Shown here: positions 45,143 to 53,224 of the stretch, piece after piece | How the letters are laid out: every line of letters begins with the position of its first letter | Numbering within the stretch: position 1 is the stretch's first letter | NCBI RefSeq assembly: GCF_009708075.1 | Contig: NZ_WMBT01000005.1 | Location: 186,001 to 250,000 of the forward strand | From: Paracoccus lichenicola | Lineage (GTDB): Bacteria > Pseudomonadota > Alphaproteobacteria > Rhodobacterales > Rhodobacteraceae | Direction of reading: 5' to 3' | Length of the DNA: 64,000 nucleotides | Notes under the pieces: generated by a model | Databases searched by the model: none | What the model was told of the DNA's origin: nothing | Seen by the model: the letters and a program-made list of their open reading frames with translations, nothing else | Translations under genes and position numbers: made by a program

Positions 45143-45151
45143 CCTAAGACT
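45143..45151. promoter_or_regulatory. Repeated CCTAAGACT motif in the divergent intergenic region
   Basis: CCTAAGACT occurs here and in the inverted repeat upstream of xoxF (39507-39515). The 162-base region between the SRPBCC and substrate-binding protein genes must hold divergent promoters; no clear sigma70 or EcfG boxes were found. The motif may be a shared regulator site. Confidence 0.4.
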
Positions 45152-45240
45152 GATCCAAACTTTCCCGGCAAGGGCGGGAACATAAACCGTCTTGCCGCAA
45201 GGCGTTCCACGACCCAACATGCAAGGCAGGGAGACGCGAA

Positions 45241-46443
45241 ATGTTCAAGGCAATCATGGGATTTCTGGCCGGTGCCTGCGCATTGGCCGGGCCGGGCATG
45301 GCCCAACAGCCGCCCGAAGCGCAGCAGATCCGCACAGCCGTGCTGCGCGTGGATGAACGGCGCCTGCCGCCGATCTCGCGGCTGGATCTGCCGGTCGCGG
45401 ATCTGGGTTTCGCGGGCGCGCGCCTTGCGACCGAGGACAACGACACCACCGGCCGCTTCATGGGCCAGGATTTCGAGACGGTCGAGATTACCGCCACCCC
45501 CGAAACCGCCGTGGCCGAGATGGACCGGATCATCGCGGACGGCATCCAGTTCGTGGTGGTGCTGGCCGATGACGCGACCACGCTGGCCCTGGCCGACCAG
45601 GCGGGCGACCGGGCCATGCTGCTGAACGCGCGTGCGCGCGGCGATGCCCTGCGCGGGGCGGATTGCCGGTTCAACACCATCCATGTCGCGCCCAGCCATG
45701 CCATGCTGGCCGATGCCCTGGCGCAATTCCTGATGTGGAAGAACTGGCCCGACTGGCTGCTGGTCCATGGCAGCCACCCCGAGGATCAGGCCCTGGCCGC
45801 CGCCTATCGCCGGTCCGCGGCCAAGTTCGGCGCCACCATCGTCGAGGAGCGCGTTTATGAAGACACCGGCGGCGCGCGCGCGACCGATTCGGGCCATGTC
45901 CAGGTCCAGGCGCAGATCCCGGTCTTCACGCAGCGCGCGCCCGACCACGACATCCTGATCGCGGCGGATGAAAGCGACATCTTCGCCCCCTACCTGCCCT
46001 ACCTGACCTGGGATCCGCGCCCCGTCGCCGGCTCCGTGGGTCTGGTGCCACGCAGCTGGCACCCCGCGATGGAGGCCTGGGGCGGCACGCAATACCAGAA
46101 CCGCTTCGAGCGCATGGCGAACCGACCCATCCGCGAGGAAGACTATCAGGCCTGGCTGGCCCTGCGCATCGTGGGCGAGGCCGCGACGCGGACGAATTCC
46201 GCCGATCCTGCCGCCTTGCGCGCCTTTATCCTGTCCGATCAGTTCGACGTGGCGGGCTTCAAGGGCCAGAAGCTGACCGTGCGGGACTGGGACCACCAGG
46301 TCCGCCAGCCGATCCTGCTGACCACGGGGCTGCTGACCACATCGGTCAGCCCGCAGGACCAGTATCTGCACCAGACCAGCGCGCTGGACACCCTGGGCAT
46401 CGACCGTCCCGAAACCGAATGTTCATTCCCGGAGGTTCCATGA
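45241..46443 (+). CDS. PQQ-associated ABC-type substrate-binding protein (type I, LivJ-like)
   Basis: 400 residues with a signal peptide (GFLAGACALAGPGMAQ) and a type I periplasmic-binding fold (VVVLADDATTLALAD, LLVHGSHPEDQALAAAYRRS). It fits the binding protein family that travels with PQQ-dependent alcohol dehydrogenases. Ligand unknown. AGGGAGACG precedes ATG 45241; the stop overlaps the next ATG by four bases. Confidence 0.85.
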   Translation: MFKAIMGFLAGACALAGPGMAQQPPEAQQIRTAVLRVDERRLPPISRLDLPVADLGFAGARLATEDNDTTGRFMGQDFETVEITATPETAVAEMDRIIADGIQFVVVLADDATTLALADQAGDRAMLLNARARGDALRGADCRFNTIHVAPSHAMLADALAQFLMWKNWPDWLLVHGSHPEDQALAAAYRRSAAKFGATIVEERVYEDTGGARATDSGHVQVQAQIPVFTQRAPDHDILIAADESDIFAPYLPYLTWDPRPVAGSVGLVPRSWHPAMEAWGGTQYQNRFERMANRPIREEDYQAWLALRIVGEAATRTNSADPAALRAFILSDQFDVAGFKGQKLTVRDWDHQVRQPILLTTGLLTTSVSPQDQYLHQTSALDTLGIDRPETECSFPEVP

Positions 46444-47405
46444 AGCATCTTCTGATCCTCGTCCCCGCCCTGGCGCTTCTGGCGGAACCGGCGCTGGCGA
46501 ACCGCGTCTTCGTCACGAACGAAAAGGGCAACGACGTGACCGTTCTGGACAGCGAGACGCTGGAGGTGATCGGCACCTATCCCGTCGGCAACCGCCCGCG
46601 CGGCATCACCATCGCTCCGGACGGGTCGGAACTCTATGTCTGCGCGTCCGACGACAACCTGGTCCGCGTGTTTGATCCCCAGACGATGGAGGAGATGCAC
46701 ACCCTCCCCTCGGGTCCCGACCCGGAACTGTTCGTGCTGCACCCGTCGGGCAACCCGCTTTATGTCGCGAACGAGGATGACAACCTCGTCACCGTGGTCG
46801 ATGTGAAGACCCATCAGGTGCTGGCCGAGATCCCGGTGGGCGTCGAACCCGAGGGCATGGGCGTCAGCCCCGACGGCGGCATCGTCATCAACACGTCGGA
46901 AACGACGAACATGGCGCATTTCATCGACACCGAGACGTTCCAGATCGTCGCCAACGTCCTGGTGGACAGCCGCCCCCGTTTCGCCGAATACAACCACGAC
47001 GGCACCAAGCTCTATGTCAGCGCCGAGATTGGCGGCACCGTCAGCGTGATCGACCCCGCCACGCAACAGATCACCGGGAAGATCACCTTCGAGGTTCCGG
47101 GCGTGTTGCCCGAGGCGATCCAGCCGGTCGGGGTGCGGGTGACGAACGACGGCAAGAAGGTCTTCGTGGCCCTGGGGCCGTCGAACCGCGTGGCCGTGAT
47201 CGACGGCGAGACGGACGAGGTCAAGGATTACCTTCTGGTGGGCCAGCGGGTCTGGCAGATGGCCTTCACGCCGGACGAGAAATACCTGTTCACCACCAAC
47301 GGCAACTCGAACGACGTGTCGGTGATCGACGTGGCCGCCGAGGAGGTCGTGAAATCCGTCCCCGTGGGCCAGCAGCCCTGGGGCGTCGTGGTCGCGCCGA
47401 ATTGA
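46440..47405 (+). CDS. PQQ-associated YVTN beta-propeller protein
   Basis: 321-residue exported seven-bladed propeller (signal peptide to about residue 20, LAEPALA-NR). Repeats of the form TVLDSETLEVIGTYPVGNRPRGI are regular over the whole length, as in the PQQ-dependent catabolism-associated propeller family. GGAGG lies before ATG 46440. Function unknown; a scaffold or electron-transfer accessory role is possible. Confidence 0.88.
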   Translation: MKHLLILVPALALLAEPALANRVFVTNEKGNDVTVLDSETLEVIGTYPVGNRPRGITIAPDGSELYVCASDDNLVRVFDPQTMEEMHTLPSGPDPELFVLHPSGNPLYVANEDDNLVTVVDVKTHQVLAEIPVGVEPEGMGVSPDGGIVINTSETTNMAHFIDTETFQIVANVLVDSRPRFAEYNHDGTKLYVSAEIGGTVSVIDPATQQITGKITFEVPGVLPEAIQPVGVRVTNDGKKVFVALGPSNRVAVIDGETDEVKDYLLVGQRVWQMAFTPDEKYLFTTNGNSNDVSVIDVAAEEVVKSVPVGQQPWGVVVAPN

Positions 47406-47432
47406 TGCCATCCGTTTCCCAAGGAGAATGAC

Positions 47433-47996
47433 ATGACCCGTTTGCTGACCGTCCTGATGATGGTGGCCGGCCTCTCGGTCCCCGCCGCCGCCCAGGAGGC
47501 CGCCGCCCCCGCCGAAGGAGCCGCTGCGTCCGAAGCCGCGCCCGAGGCCGCTGCGGCCGAGGAGGAAGAAGGCGAGGAGGAGGAAGAAGGCACTGCCGCG
47601 ACCGCCTATGACGCCACCGGCAAGTTCGATTACGGCTTTTCCGGCATCATGGCGCGCGACAACCGCACCGATCTGGCGCCCCTGACGCTGGCATCCGGGC
47701 AGCCGGTCGCGGGCGGTAACTACACGCTGAAATCGGGCGGCTTCTACCGCATCGCCATCAATGCCGACGGCAGCCAGGAACTGGCGCTGTCGGGGGGCGA
47801 TTTCTTCCGCGCCATCTGGATCAACGAGATCGTCATCAACGACATCGAGATCCGCCCGATGGGTGTCCACAGCATCGAATTCGACAATGCGGGCACGGCG
47901 ATCATCAGCTTTGTTGCAATCACGCCGGGCCGCTATACGCTGTCGGTGCCCGGATCGTCCGGCGACACGCAACAGGCCGTGTTCAACATCCAGTAA
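47433..47996 (+). CDS. Exported Glu-rich protein of the PQQ/ABC cluster
   Basis: 187 residues: signal peptide to about residue 20 (PAAAQ), an Ala/Glu linker with a dense acidic run (EEEEGEEEEEG, about residues 46-56), then a beta-rich domain (GGNYTLKSGGFYRIAI, EIVINDIEIRPMGVHSIEF) somewhat like a small cupredoxin-like fold, without obvious copper ligands. AAGGAGAA precedes ATG 47433. No family named with confidence. The acidic run could bind metal ions. Confidence 0.8.
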   Translation: MTRLLTVLMMVAGLSVPAAAQEAAAPAEGAAASEAAPEAAAAEEEEGEEEEEGTAATAYDATGKFDYGFSGIMARDNRTDLAPLTLASGQPVAGGNYTLKSGGFYRIAINADGSQELALSGGDFFRAIWINEIVINDIEIRPMGVHSIEFDNAGTAIISFVAITPGRYTLSVPGSSGDTQQAVFNIQ

Positions 47997-48004
47997 GGGC
48001 CGAC

Positions 48005-48730
48005 GTGACCACGGACGCGCTGCGCATCACCGGCCTGTCGCACCGCTTCGGCAGCGTCCCCGCGCTGTCGGACGTGTCCTTGACGGTGCCGCGCGGCAGC
48101 TTCACCGCGCTGCTGGGCGTGAACGGCGCGGGCAAGACCACGCTGTTCTCGCTGGTGACGCGGCTTTACAGCAATGTCTCGGGCAGCATCGAGGTCGCGG
48201 GATACGATGTCCGCCGCCAGCCTGCGCAGGCCATGGCCCGGCTGGGCGTGGTGTTCCAAAGCCGCGCGCTGGATGCAGATCTGTCGGTGGCGCAGAACCT
48301 GGCTTACCACGCCGCGCTGCACGGGATGGGGCGCCGCGCCGCGCGGGATCGGATCGCTCAAGTTCTGGCCCAGGTCGATCTGGAAAGCCGCGCGGGCGAC
48401 CGCGTGTCGGCCTTGTCGGGCGGCCAGCAGCGCCGCGCGGAAATCGCCCGCGCCCTGATCCACCGCCCCGACCTGCTGCTGCTGGACGAGGCGACGGTGG
48501 GCCTGGACGTGAAGTCGCGGGCCGAGGTCCTGGCCCTGACCCGCCGCCTGATCGCCTCCGAAGGCGTGTCCGCCCTGTGGGCCACGCATATCCTGGACGA
48601 GATCGGGCCGGACGACGCCCTGGTGATCCTGCACAAGGGCCGCGTATTGCAAAGCGGCCAGGCGGCCGCCATTGCCGGGCCTGCGGGGTTGACCCAGACC
48701 TTCCTGTCGCTGACGGGTGCCGCCGCATGA
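48005..48730 (+). CDS. ABC transporter ATP-binding protein of the PQQ-associated system
   Basis: 241-residue ABC ATPase of the ABC-2/drug-export class. Walker A GVNGAGKTT, signature LSGGQQRRAEIARAL and Walker B LLLLDEATVGLD are intact. GTG 48005 lies eight bases after the previous stop; the permease ATG overlaps its stop. This matches the ATP-binding family named for PQQ-dependent alcohol dehydrogenase clusters. Transported molecule unknown. Confidence 0.9.
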   Translation: MTTDALRITGLSHRFGSVPALSDVSLTVPRGSFTALLGVNGAGKTTLFSLVTRLYSNVSGSIEVAGYDVRRQPAQAMARLGVVFQSRALDADLSVAQNLAYHAALHGMGRRAARDRIAQVLAQVDLESRAGDRVSALSGGQQRRAEIARALIHRPDLLLLDEATVGLDVKSRAEVLALTRRLIASEGVSALWATHILDEIGPDDALVILHKGRVLQSGQAAAIAGPAGLTQTFLSLTGAAA

Positions 48731-49548
48731 CGGAACGCCGCTTTCCGGCCCGTGCCTGGTTCACCGCCTTCCGCGGCATCGCCTGGCGCGAAACGCTGCG
48801 CTTCGTCCAGCAGCGCGGGCGGTTCCTGGCGGCCCTGGTGCGCCCGCTGGTCTGGCTGTTCATCTTTGCCGCCGGTTTCCGCGCCGTCCTGGGTCTGTCG
48901 ATCACGCCGCCCTACCAGACCTATGTGCTGTACGAGGTCTACGTGACTCCCGGCCTGGTCGCGATGATCCAGCTGTTCAACGGGATGCAGTCGTCGCTGT
49001 CCATGGTCCATGACCGGGAAACCGGGGCGATGCGGACGCTGCTGGTCAGCCCCTTTCCCCGCTGGTTCCTGCTGGGGTCCAAGCTGATGGCGGGGGTGAT
49101 CGTGTCGATCATCCAGGCATACACCTTTCTGGCGATCGCCTGGTTCTGGGACATCCGCCCGCCCGCCTGGGGCTATGCCGCGGTCTTTCCCGCGCTGGTC
49201 CTGTCGGGGCTGATGCTGGGCGCGCTCGGGCTGTTCCTGTCCTCGGCCATCCGGCAGTTGGAAAACTTCGCGGGGGTAATGAACTTCGTGATCTTCCCGA
49301 TGTTCTTCGCCTCATCCGCCCTCTATCCGCTGTGGCGGATGAACGAAAGCTCGCCCCTCTTGCACGACATCTGCGCGGCCAATCCCTTCACCTATGCGGT
49401 GGAACTGATCCGATTCGCGCTTTACGGTGAGATGAACTGGCTGGCCTTCGGGGTGGTCGCTGGCTGCCTGGCGCTGTTCTTCGGCGGGGCGGTCTTCATG
49501 TATGATCCCGCCAAGGGCCTCTGGGCCAGACGGAAGGAGAGGGGATGA
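48727..49548 (+). CDS. ABC-2 type permease of the PQQ-associated system
   Basis: 273 residues with six hydrophobic helices and an ABC-2 membrane domain (MVHDRETGAMRTLLVSPFPRW is the typical coupling segment). ABC-2 permeases usually export. Overlaps the ATPase gene by four bases and the next gene by four bases. Confidence 0.9.
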   Translation: MTERRFPARAWFTAFRGIAWRETLRFVQQRGRFLAALVRPLVWLFIFAAGFRAVLGLSITPPYQTYVLYEVYVTPGLVAMIQLFNGMQSSLSMVHDRETGAMRTLLVSPFPRWFLLGSKLMAGVIVSIIQAYTFLAIAWFWDIRPPAWGYAAVFPALVLSGLMLGALGLFLSSAIRQLENFAGVMNFVIFPMFFASSALYPLWRMNESSPLLHDICAANPFTYAVELIRFALYGEMNWLAFGVVAGCLALFFGGAVFMYDPAKGLWARRKERG

Positions 49549-50138
49549 AACGCATCGTCTTCGCGCTGATGATCGCCGCCGGGCCTGCCTGGTCGGCCAC
49601 GGGCACGGATCCCGACTGGCCCTGCATCCAGCGCAAGCAGCCGCATCTGTCGCTGGGCCAGGTCTGGACCGGCCCGGTCCCGGACGCGCGTGTGACGGAA
49701 CTGGCCCGCGACCCGCAGATCGAGGCGCTGGCCGCCCGGCTGGAACAGCGCCGCCTGCCGCTGGAGGAGGCCGAGGCGATGATCGCGGACTTTGCCAAAG
49801 ACGCCGACGACGCGCGCCTGACCGCGCTGATGGTGGCGATCATGGGCAAGATCGAACCGGACAGGTCCGCGCTGATCGACGGCATCGCCCGATACGGCCG
49901 CAGCCAGGTTGCCATGGCCCAGAGGATCGAGGAACGCCGCGCCCGGATGGCCGAGCTGGAAGCCGCGGCGGAACCCGATTTCGACGCCATCGACGCGGCG
50001 GAAGAAGCCCTGGACTGGGACCAGCGCATCTTCACCGAACGCCAGCAATCGCTGACCTATGTCTGCGAAACCCCGGTGATCCTGGAACAGCGCGCCTTCG
50101 CCCTGGGCCGGGCGATCGCGGGGCATTTGGGGGATTGA
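49545..50138 (+). CDS. Exported protein of unknown function, end of the xox accessory operon
   Basis: 197 residues, signal peptide to about residue 18 (AAGPAWSAT). The mature part has DPDWPCIQRKQPHLSLGQVW, Glu/Arg-rich helices (EAAAEPDFDAIDAAEEAL) and ends LTYVCETPVILEQRAF, so two or three cysteines could form a disulfide. Coiled-coil-like middle. I do not recognise a characterised family; the ATG overlaps the permease stop, so it is part of the transporter operon. Confidence 0.8.
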   Translation: MKRIVFALMIAAGPAWSATGTDPDWPCIQRKQPHLSLGQVWTGPVPDARVTELARDPQIEALAARLEQRRLPLEEAEAMIADFAKDADDARLTALMVAIMGKIEPDRSALIDGIARYGRSQVAMAQRIEERRARMAELEAAAEPDFDAIDAAEEALDWDQRIFTERQQSLTYVCETPVILEQRAFALGRAIAGHLGD

Positions 50139-50321
50139 TGGTTGACTGGCGGCGGCCATCGCCGTCGCCACGTCGTGACCTTGCCACCGGAACCGCCGGG
50201 CCTCAAAGGCCCGGCCAGCGCCCGCCCCGCCCCCAGGCGGGCGCTTCACGCCCCCCTCGGGTCGGGCGCTGGCCTTATGTAGTCTTGGGCTGAACCGTCT
50301 CTGATGGCACCGCCGCGCGAA

Positions 50322-50360
50322 GGGCGGGGGAAACGCTAGTCGCGTTTCCTGATCCCGCCC
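50322..50360. terminator. Long hairpin between convergent genes
   Basis: Outer stem GGGCGGG (50322-50328) / CCCGCCC (50354-50360) and inner stem GGAAACGC (50329-50336) / GCGTTTCC (50342-50349), loop TAGTC, with a TGAT bulge. It lies in the 251-base gap between the xox operon end and the convergent HAD gene and probably ends both transcripts. The rest of the gap (50139-50321) shows no gene. Confidence 0.65.
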
Positions 50361-50389
50361 TGCCAGCAATGGCCTTCGCCAATCAGGCG

Positions 50390-51076
50390 TCAGCGTGGCT
50401 TGGGCACCTCCCAGGGCCGCAACTCCGCCTCCATCCACGTCCCATGGGCGGCGTTCGGAAAGACGATCCAGTCCTCGCCGAACCGGTCCGCGTGATCCTC
50501 GGCCAACCTGTGCTGTTCGTCCAGCGTCGCGCCCGCGAAGCAGCCGTGGAAATCGTGCAGCGTGTCGCCCAGGTGCAGGACGACCCGGTGGTCGCGTTCC
50601 ACCGCCGCGCGGCGTTCCGCCTTGGGCGGGCCGAACAGCAGCACCCGGTCCGCCCTGACCTGCGGCAGGCCAAGGCGCGACAGGGTGGCGATGGTGGCCA
50701 GCTTGTTTTCCTCGAACCGGTCGGACACGTAGAAGACCGTCACCCCCAGCCGGTCGGCCAGGCGGAAGAAATCGGCGGCACCCGGCAGCAGATGCGGCGT
50801 GCCTTCGCGTTCCCACAGCTTCCACGTCTCGAACCCGTCGCCATGTTCGCCCAGGGTCATCGCGTGGGCCATCACGGCGGTGTTGTCGATGATCGTCTCG
50901 TCGATGTCGCTGACCACGGCCAGGCCGGTGCCGGTGCCGTTCGCGTCCACCGCGGCGCGCAGGCGCAGCGTCGCCAGGGCATAGCATTGCCGCTGCAAGG
51001 CCTTCACCTCGGCCGAGCGTTGCTGATAGCGGATCGCGATGGCGCGTTCCGACGGGTGATGGCGGGGCGGGGTCAT
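50390..51076 (-). CDS. HAD-family acid phosphatase (class B/e(P4)-like), cytoplasmic form
   Basis: 228 residues. The HAD nucleophile motif is D57IDET (VVSDIDETIIDN), with VSDR as motif II and HLGDTLHDF as the acidic motif IV. It resembles the 5'-nucleotidase, lipoprotein e(P4) family, but has no lipobox or signal peptide, so it is likely cytoplasmic. Substrate unknown. Confidence 0.82.
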   Translation of the reverse strand: MTPPRHHPSERAIAIRYQQRSAEVKALQRQCYALATLRLRAAVDANGTGTGLAVVSDIDETIIDNTAVMAHAMTLGEHGDGFETWKLWEREGTPHLLPGAADFFRLADRLGVTVFYVSDRFEENKLATIATLSRLGLPQVRADRVLLFGPPKAERRAAVERDHRVVLHLGDTLHDFHGCFAGATLDEQHRLAEDHADRFGEDWIVFPNAAHGTWMEAELRPWEVPKPR

Positions 51077-51130
51077 GCGGCGAATCCTGTCAGGGGATGC
51101 GCCGGACCCTAGAACCCCCGCCGCCGCGCG

Positions 51131-52378
51131 TCAAACCGCAGCAGTGGCCACGGGCAGGCGCGAGGGCGCCTCGCGCACGGGCAGGTGGATCAGCGCGCTG
51201 ACCGCGCCGACACCCACGCCCACCCACCACACCAGGGTATAGTCGCCATAGGCGTCATAGAGCCTGCCCCCCAGCCACACCCCCAGGAACGACCCGATCT
51301 GGTGGGACAGGAACACGAAGCCGTACAGCGTCCCCATGTAGCGCAGCCCATAGATATGGGCCACCAGCCCCGAGGTCAGCGGCACGGTCGCCAGCCACAG
51401 CGCCCCCATCACCAGCGAAAAGACGATGACGGTCAACGGCGTGATCGGGATCAGGATGAAGGCGGCGGCGGCGATGGTGCGCAGCGCATAGATCCCCGCC
51501 AGCAGGTATTTCCGGGTGTAATGCTTGCCCAGCCAGCCCGCCAGGATCGACCCCGCGATGTTGGCCAACCCGATCAGGCTGATCGCCGCCGCGCCCAGGG
51601 CCGATGTCGTGGTGATGCCGATCGAGGCCAGCGTGCCCATCGGGCTGATCGGCCCGCACATCTCGGTGATCATCGCCGGGAAATGCGCGGTGATGAAGCC
51701 AAGCTGATAGCCGCAGGAAAAGAAGCCCACGAAGATCATCAGAAAGGACGGGTCGCGGAAGGCGCGGTTCAGCACGCTGCCCAGGCTTTCCTCCAGCGCG
51801 TGGCGTGGGGCGGGCTTGCCATCGCCCAGCAAGGGCAGGAACGCCATGCAGGACAGCACGATCACGCCGAAGATGATGAACACCGTCTGCCAAGTGTAAA
51901 AAGCCAGCAGCACCTCGGCCAAGGGCGCGCCGAAGACCTGGCCTGCGGACCCGGCTGCGGTGGCGATGCCCAAGGCCAGGCTGCGGTTGTCGTCGCTGGC
52001 GGCGCGGCCCACCACGGCCAGGATCACGCCGAAGCCCGTGCCCGCAATGCCGAAGCCGACCATCACCTCGAGCAGTTGCACCGTGGCGGGGGTGGTGGCG
52101 AAGGCCGTCAGGATCAGCCCGGCGGAATAAAGAACCGCGCCGAGGATGATCGCCCAGCGGTCGCCCCAGCGTTCGGCCAATGCGCCGAAGATCGGCTGCC
52201 CGATCCCCCAGGCCAGGTTCTGGATGGCGATGGCCAGCGAAAATTCCGCGCGCGGCCAGCCGAAATCCGCGGCGATGGGGATCTGGAACACGCCGAAACT
52301 GGCCCGCAGGGCGAAGTTGATCAGCAGGATCAGCGATCCGCCGATTAGGATGGGCGTGAACAGGCGGGATGGGGGCAT
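51131..52378 (-). CDS. MFS transporter
   Basis: 415 residues with twelve hydrophobic helices; RWGDRWAIILGAVLYSAG is the loop 2-3 motif of major facilitator transporters, and the N-terminal FGVFQIPIAADFGW suggests an oxalate/formate- or monocarboxylate-type subgroup. Substrate not predictable. Preceded by its own 114-base gap after lolA. Confidence 0.85.
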   Translation of the reverse strand: MPPSRLFTPILIGGSLILLINFALRASFGVFQIPIAADFGWPRAEFSLAIAIQNLAWGIGQPIFGALAERWGDRWAIILGAVLYSAGLILTAFATTPATVQLLEVMVGFGIAGTGFGVILAVVGRAASDDNRSLALGIATAAGSAGQVFGAPLAEVLLAFYTWQTVFIIFGVIVLSCMAFLPLLGDGKPAPRHALEESLGSVLNRAFRDPSFLMIFVGFFSCGYQLGFITAHFPAMITEMCGPISPMGTLASIGITTTSALGAAAISLIGLANIAGSILAGWLGKHYTRKYLLAGIYALRTIAAAAFILIPITPLTVIVFSLVMGALWLATVPLTSGLVAHIYGLRYMGTLYGFVFLSHQIGSFLGVWLGGRLYDAYGDYTLVWWVGVGVGAVSALIHLPVREAPSRLPVATAAV

Positions 52379-52492
52379 GGCGGAACCTGCGCGGCCAAAG
52401 GTCGCAGCCAGTTGAACCCGTCAGGTCCGAAGATCAAGCCCCGGCGGCGTGATGCGATCCATCAGCCGCCATGATGGGATCGCCGCGACCGA

Positions 52493-53086
52493 TCAGTTGC
52501 GCCGCGCCAGTTCGTTGTTGATCGAGAATTTCGACGCCGGAATCGACCCGCCTTCGCGCATCTCGCCCAGGATCACGGTGGTCTTCTGGCCGCCGTCGTC
52601 GGTCACGACCCATTGGCGCAACTGCGTCGGCCCGCCCGTGAAGACCATCTGGATGTTGCCGTATTGCGGGTTCTGCGGATCCTGCGCGGTGACGACCGTG
52701 GCGTTCTTCGATTCCGTGTGCGCCGTGACCATGTTGGCGCGCCCCAGGTTCACGTTGGCGTCCAGGATGATCGACAAGGGCGTCTGCGACAGCGGATATT
52801 GCTGCGGCCCGCCCGATTTCGGATCGAACACCGCCACGTTTCCGCCGGATGCCATGACCAGCGTGTTGTCGTTGTTGTACTCGAAGCGCACCCGCCCCGG
52901 CCGCTGGATATAGACCGTCCCGGTCGAAATGGACCCGTCCGGGTTCACCTGCGTGAATTCCGCCGTCGCGGTGGTCATGCGGTTCAGATAGCGCGACAAT
53001 TCGTTCAGCGGGATCTTCTCGGCCAGGGCCGGGAAGGCCAGGGCAAGAACAAGGGCGGGCGCAAGGGCGAGGGATCTGATGTTCAT
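52493..53086 (-). CDS. lolA: Outer-membrane lipoprotein carrier protein LolA
   Basis: 197-residue exported protein of the LolA family, moving lipoproteins through the periplasm to the outer membrane. Signal peptide ends FPALA-EK near residue 22. The fold is seen in NRMTTATAEFTQVNPDGS, RPGRVRFEY and VFDPKSGG. Length is typical. It is divergent from the SOS-controlled radical SAM gene. Confidence 0.9.
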   Translation of the reverse strand: MNIRSLALAPALVLALAFPALAEKIPLNELSRYLNRMTTATAEFTQVNPDGSISTGTVYIQRPGRVRFEYNNDNTLVMASGGNVAVFDPKSGGPQQYPLSQTPLSIILDANVNLGRANMVTAHTESKNATVVTAQDPQNPQYGNIQMVFTGGPTQLRQWVVTDDGGQKTTVILGEMREGGSIPASKFSINNELARRN

Positions 53087-53189
53087 GGCGCCGATCTTAT
53101 CCTTTCCGGTTCGGGATGCACATCACGTCTGGCGGATGGCACGGGCGGCGAACGCTCGCGCCGATGTGAGGGTTCCGGGCACGGGCCGG

Positions 53190-53218
53190 TTGAACGGAAC
53201 ACAGCAGGAACATATATT
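53190..53218 (+). promoter_or_regulatory. SOS promoter with LexA box, probably leaderless
   Basis: -35 TTGAAC (53190-53195), 17 nt, -10 TATATT (53213-53218). Between them lies GAAC-N7-GAAC (53197-53211), i.e. GTTC-N7-GTTC on the other strand, the alphaproteobacterial LexA box. Seven bases after the -10 is the ATG at 53225, so the transcript would start at or next to the start codon. Confidence 0.82.
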
Positions 53219-53224
53219 CGGCGC

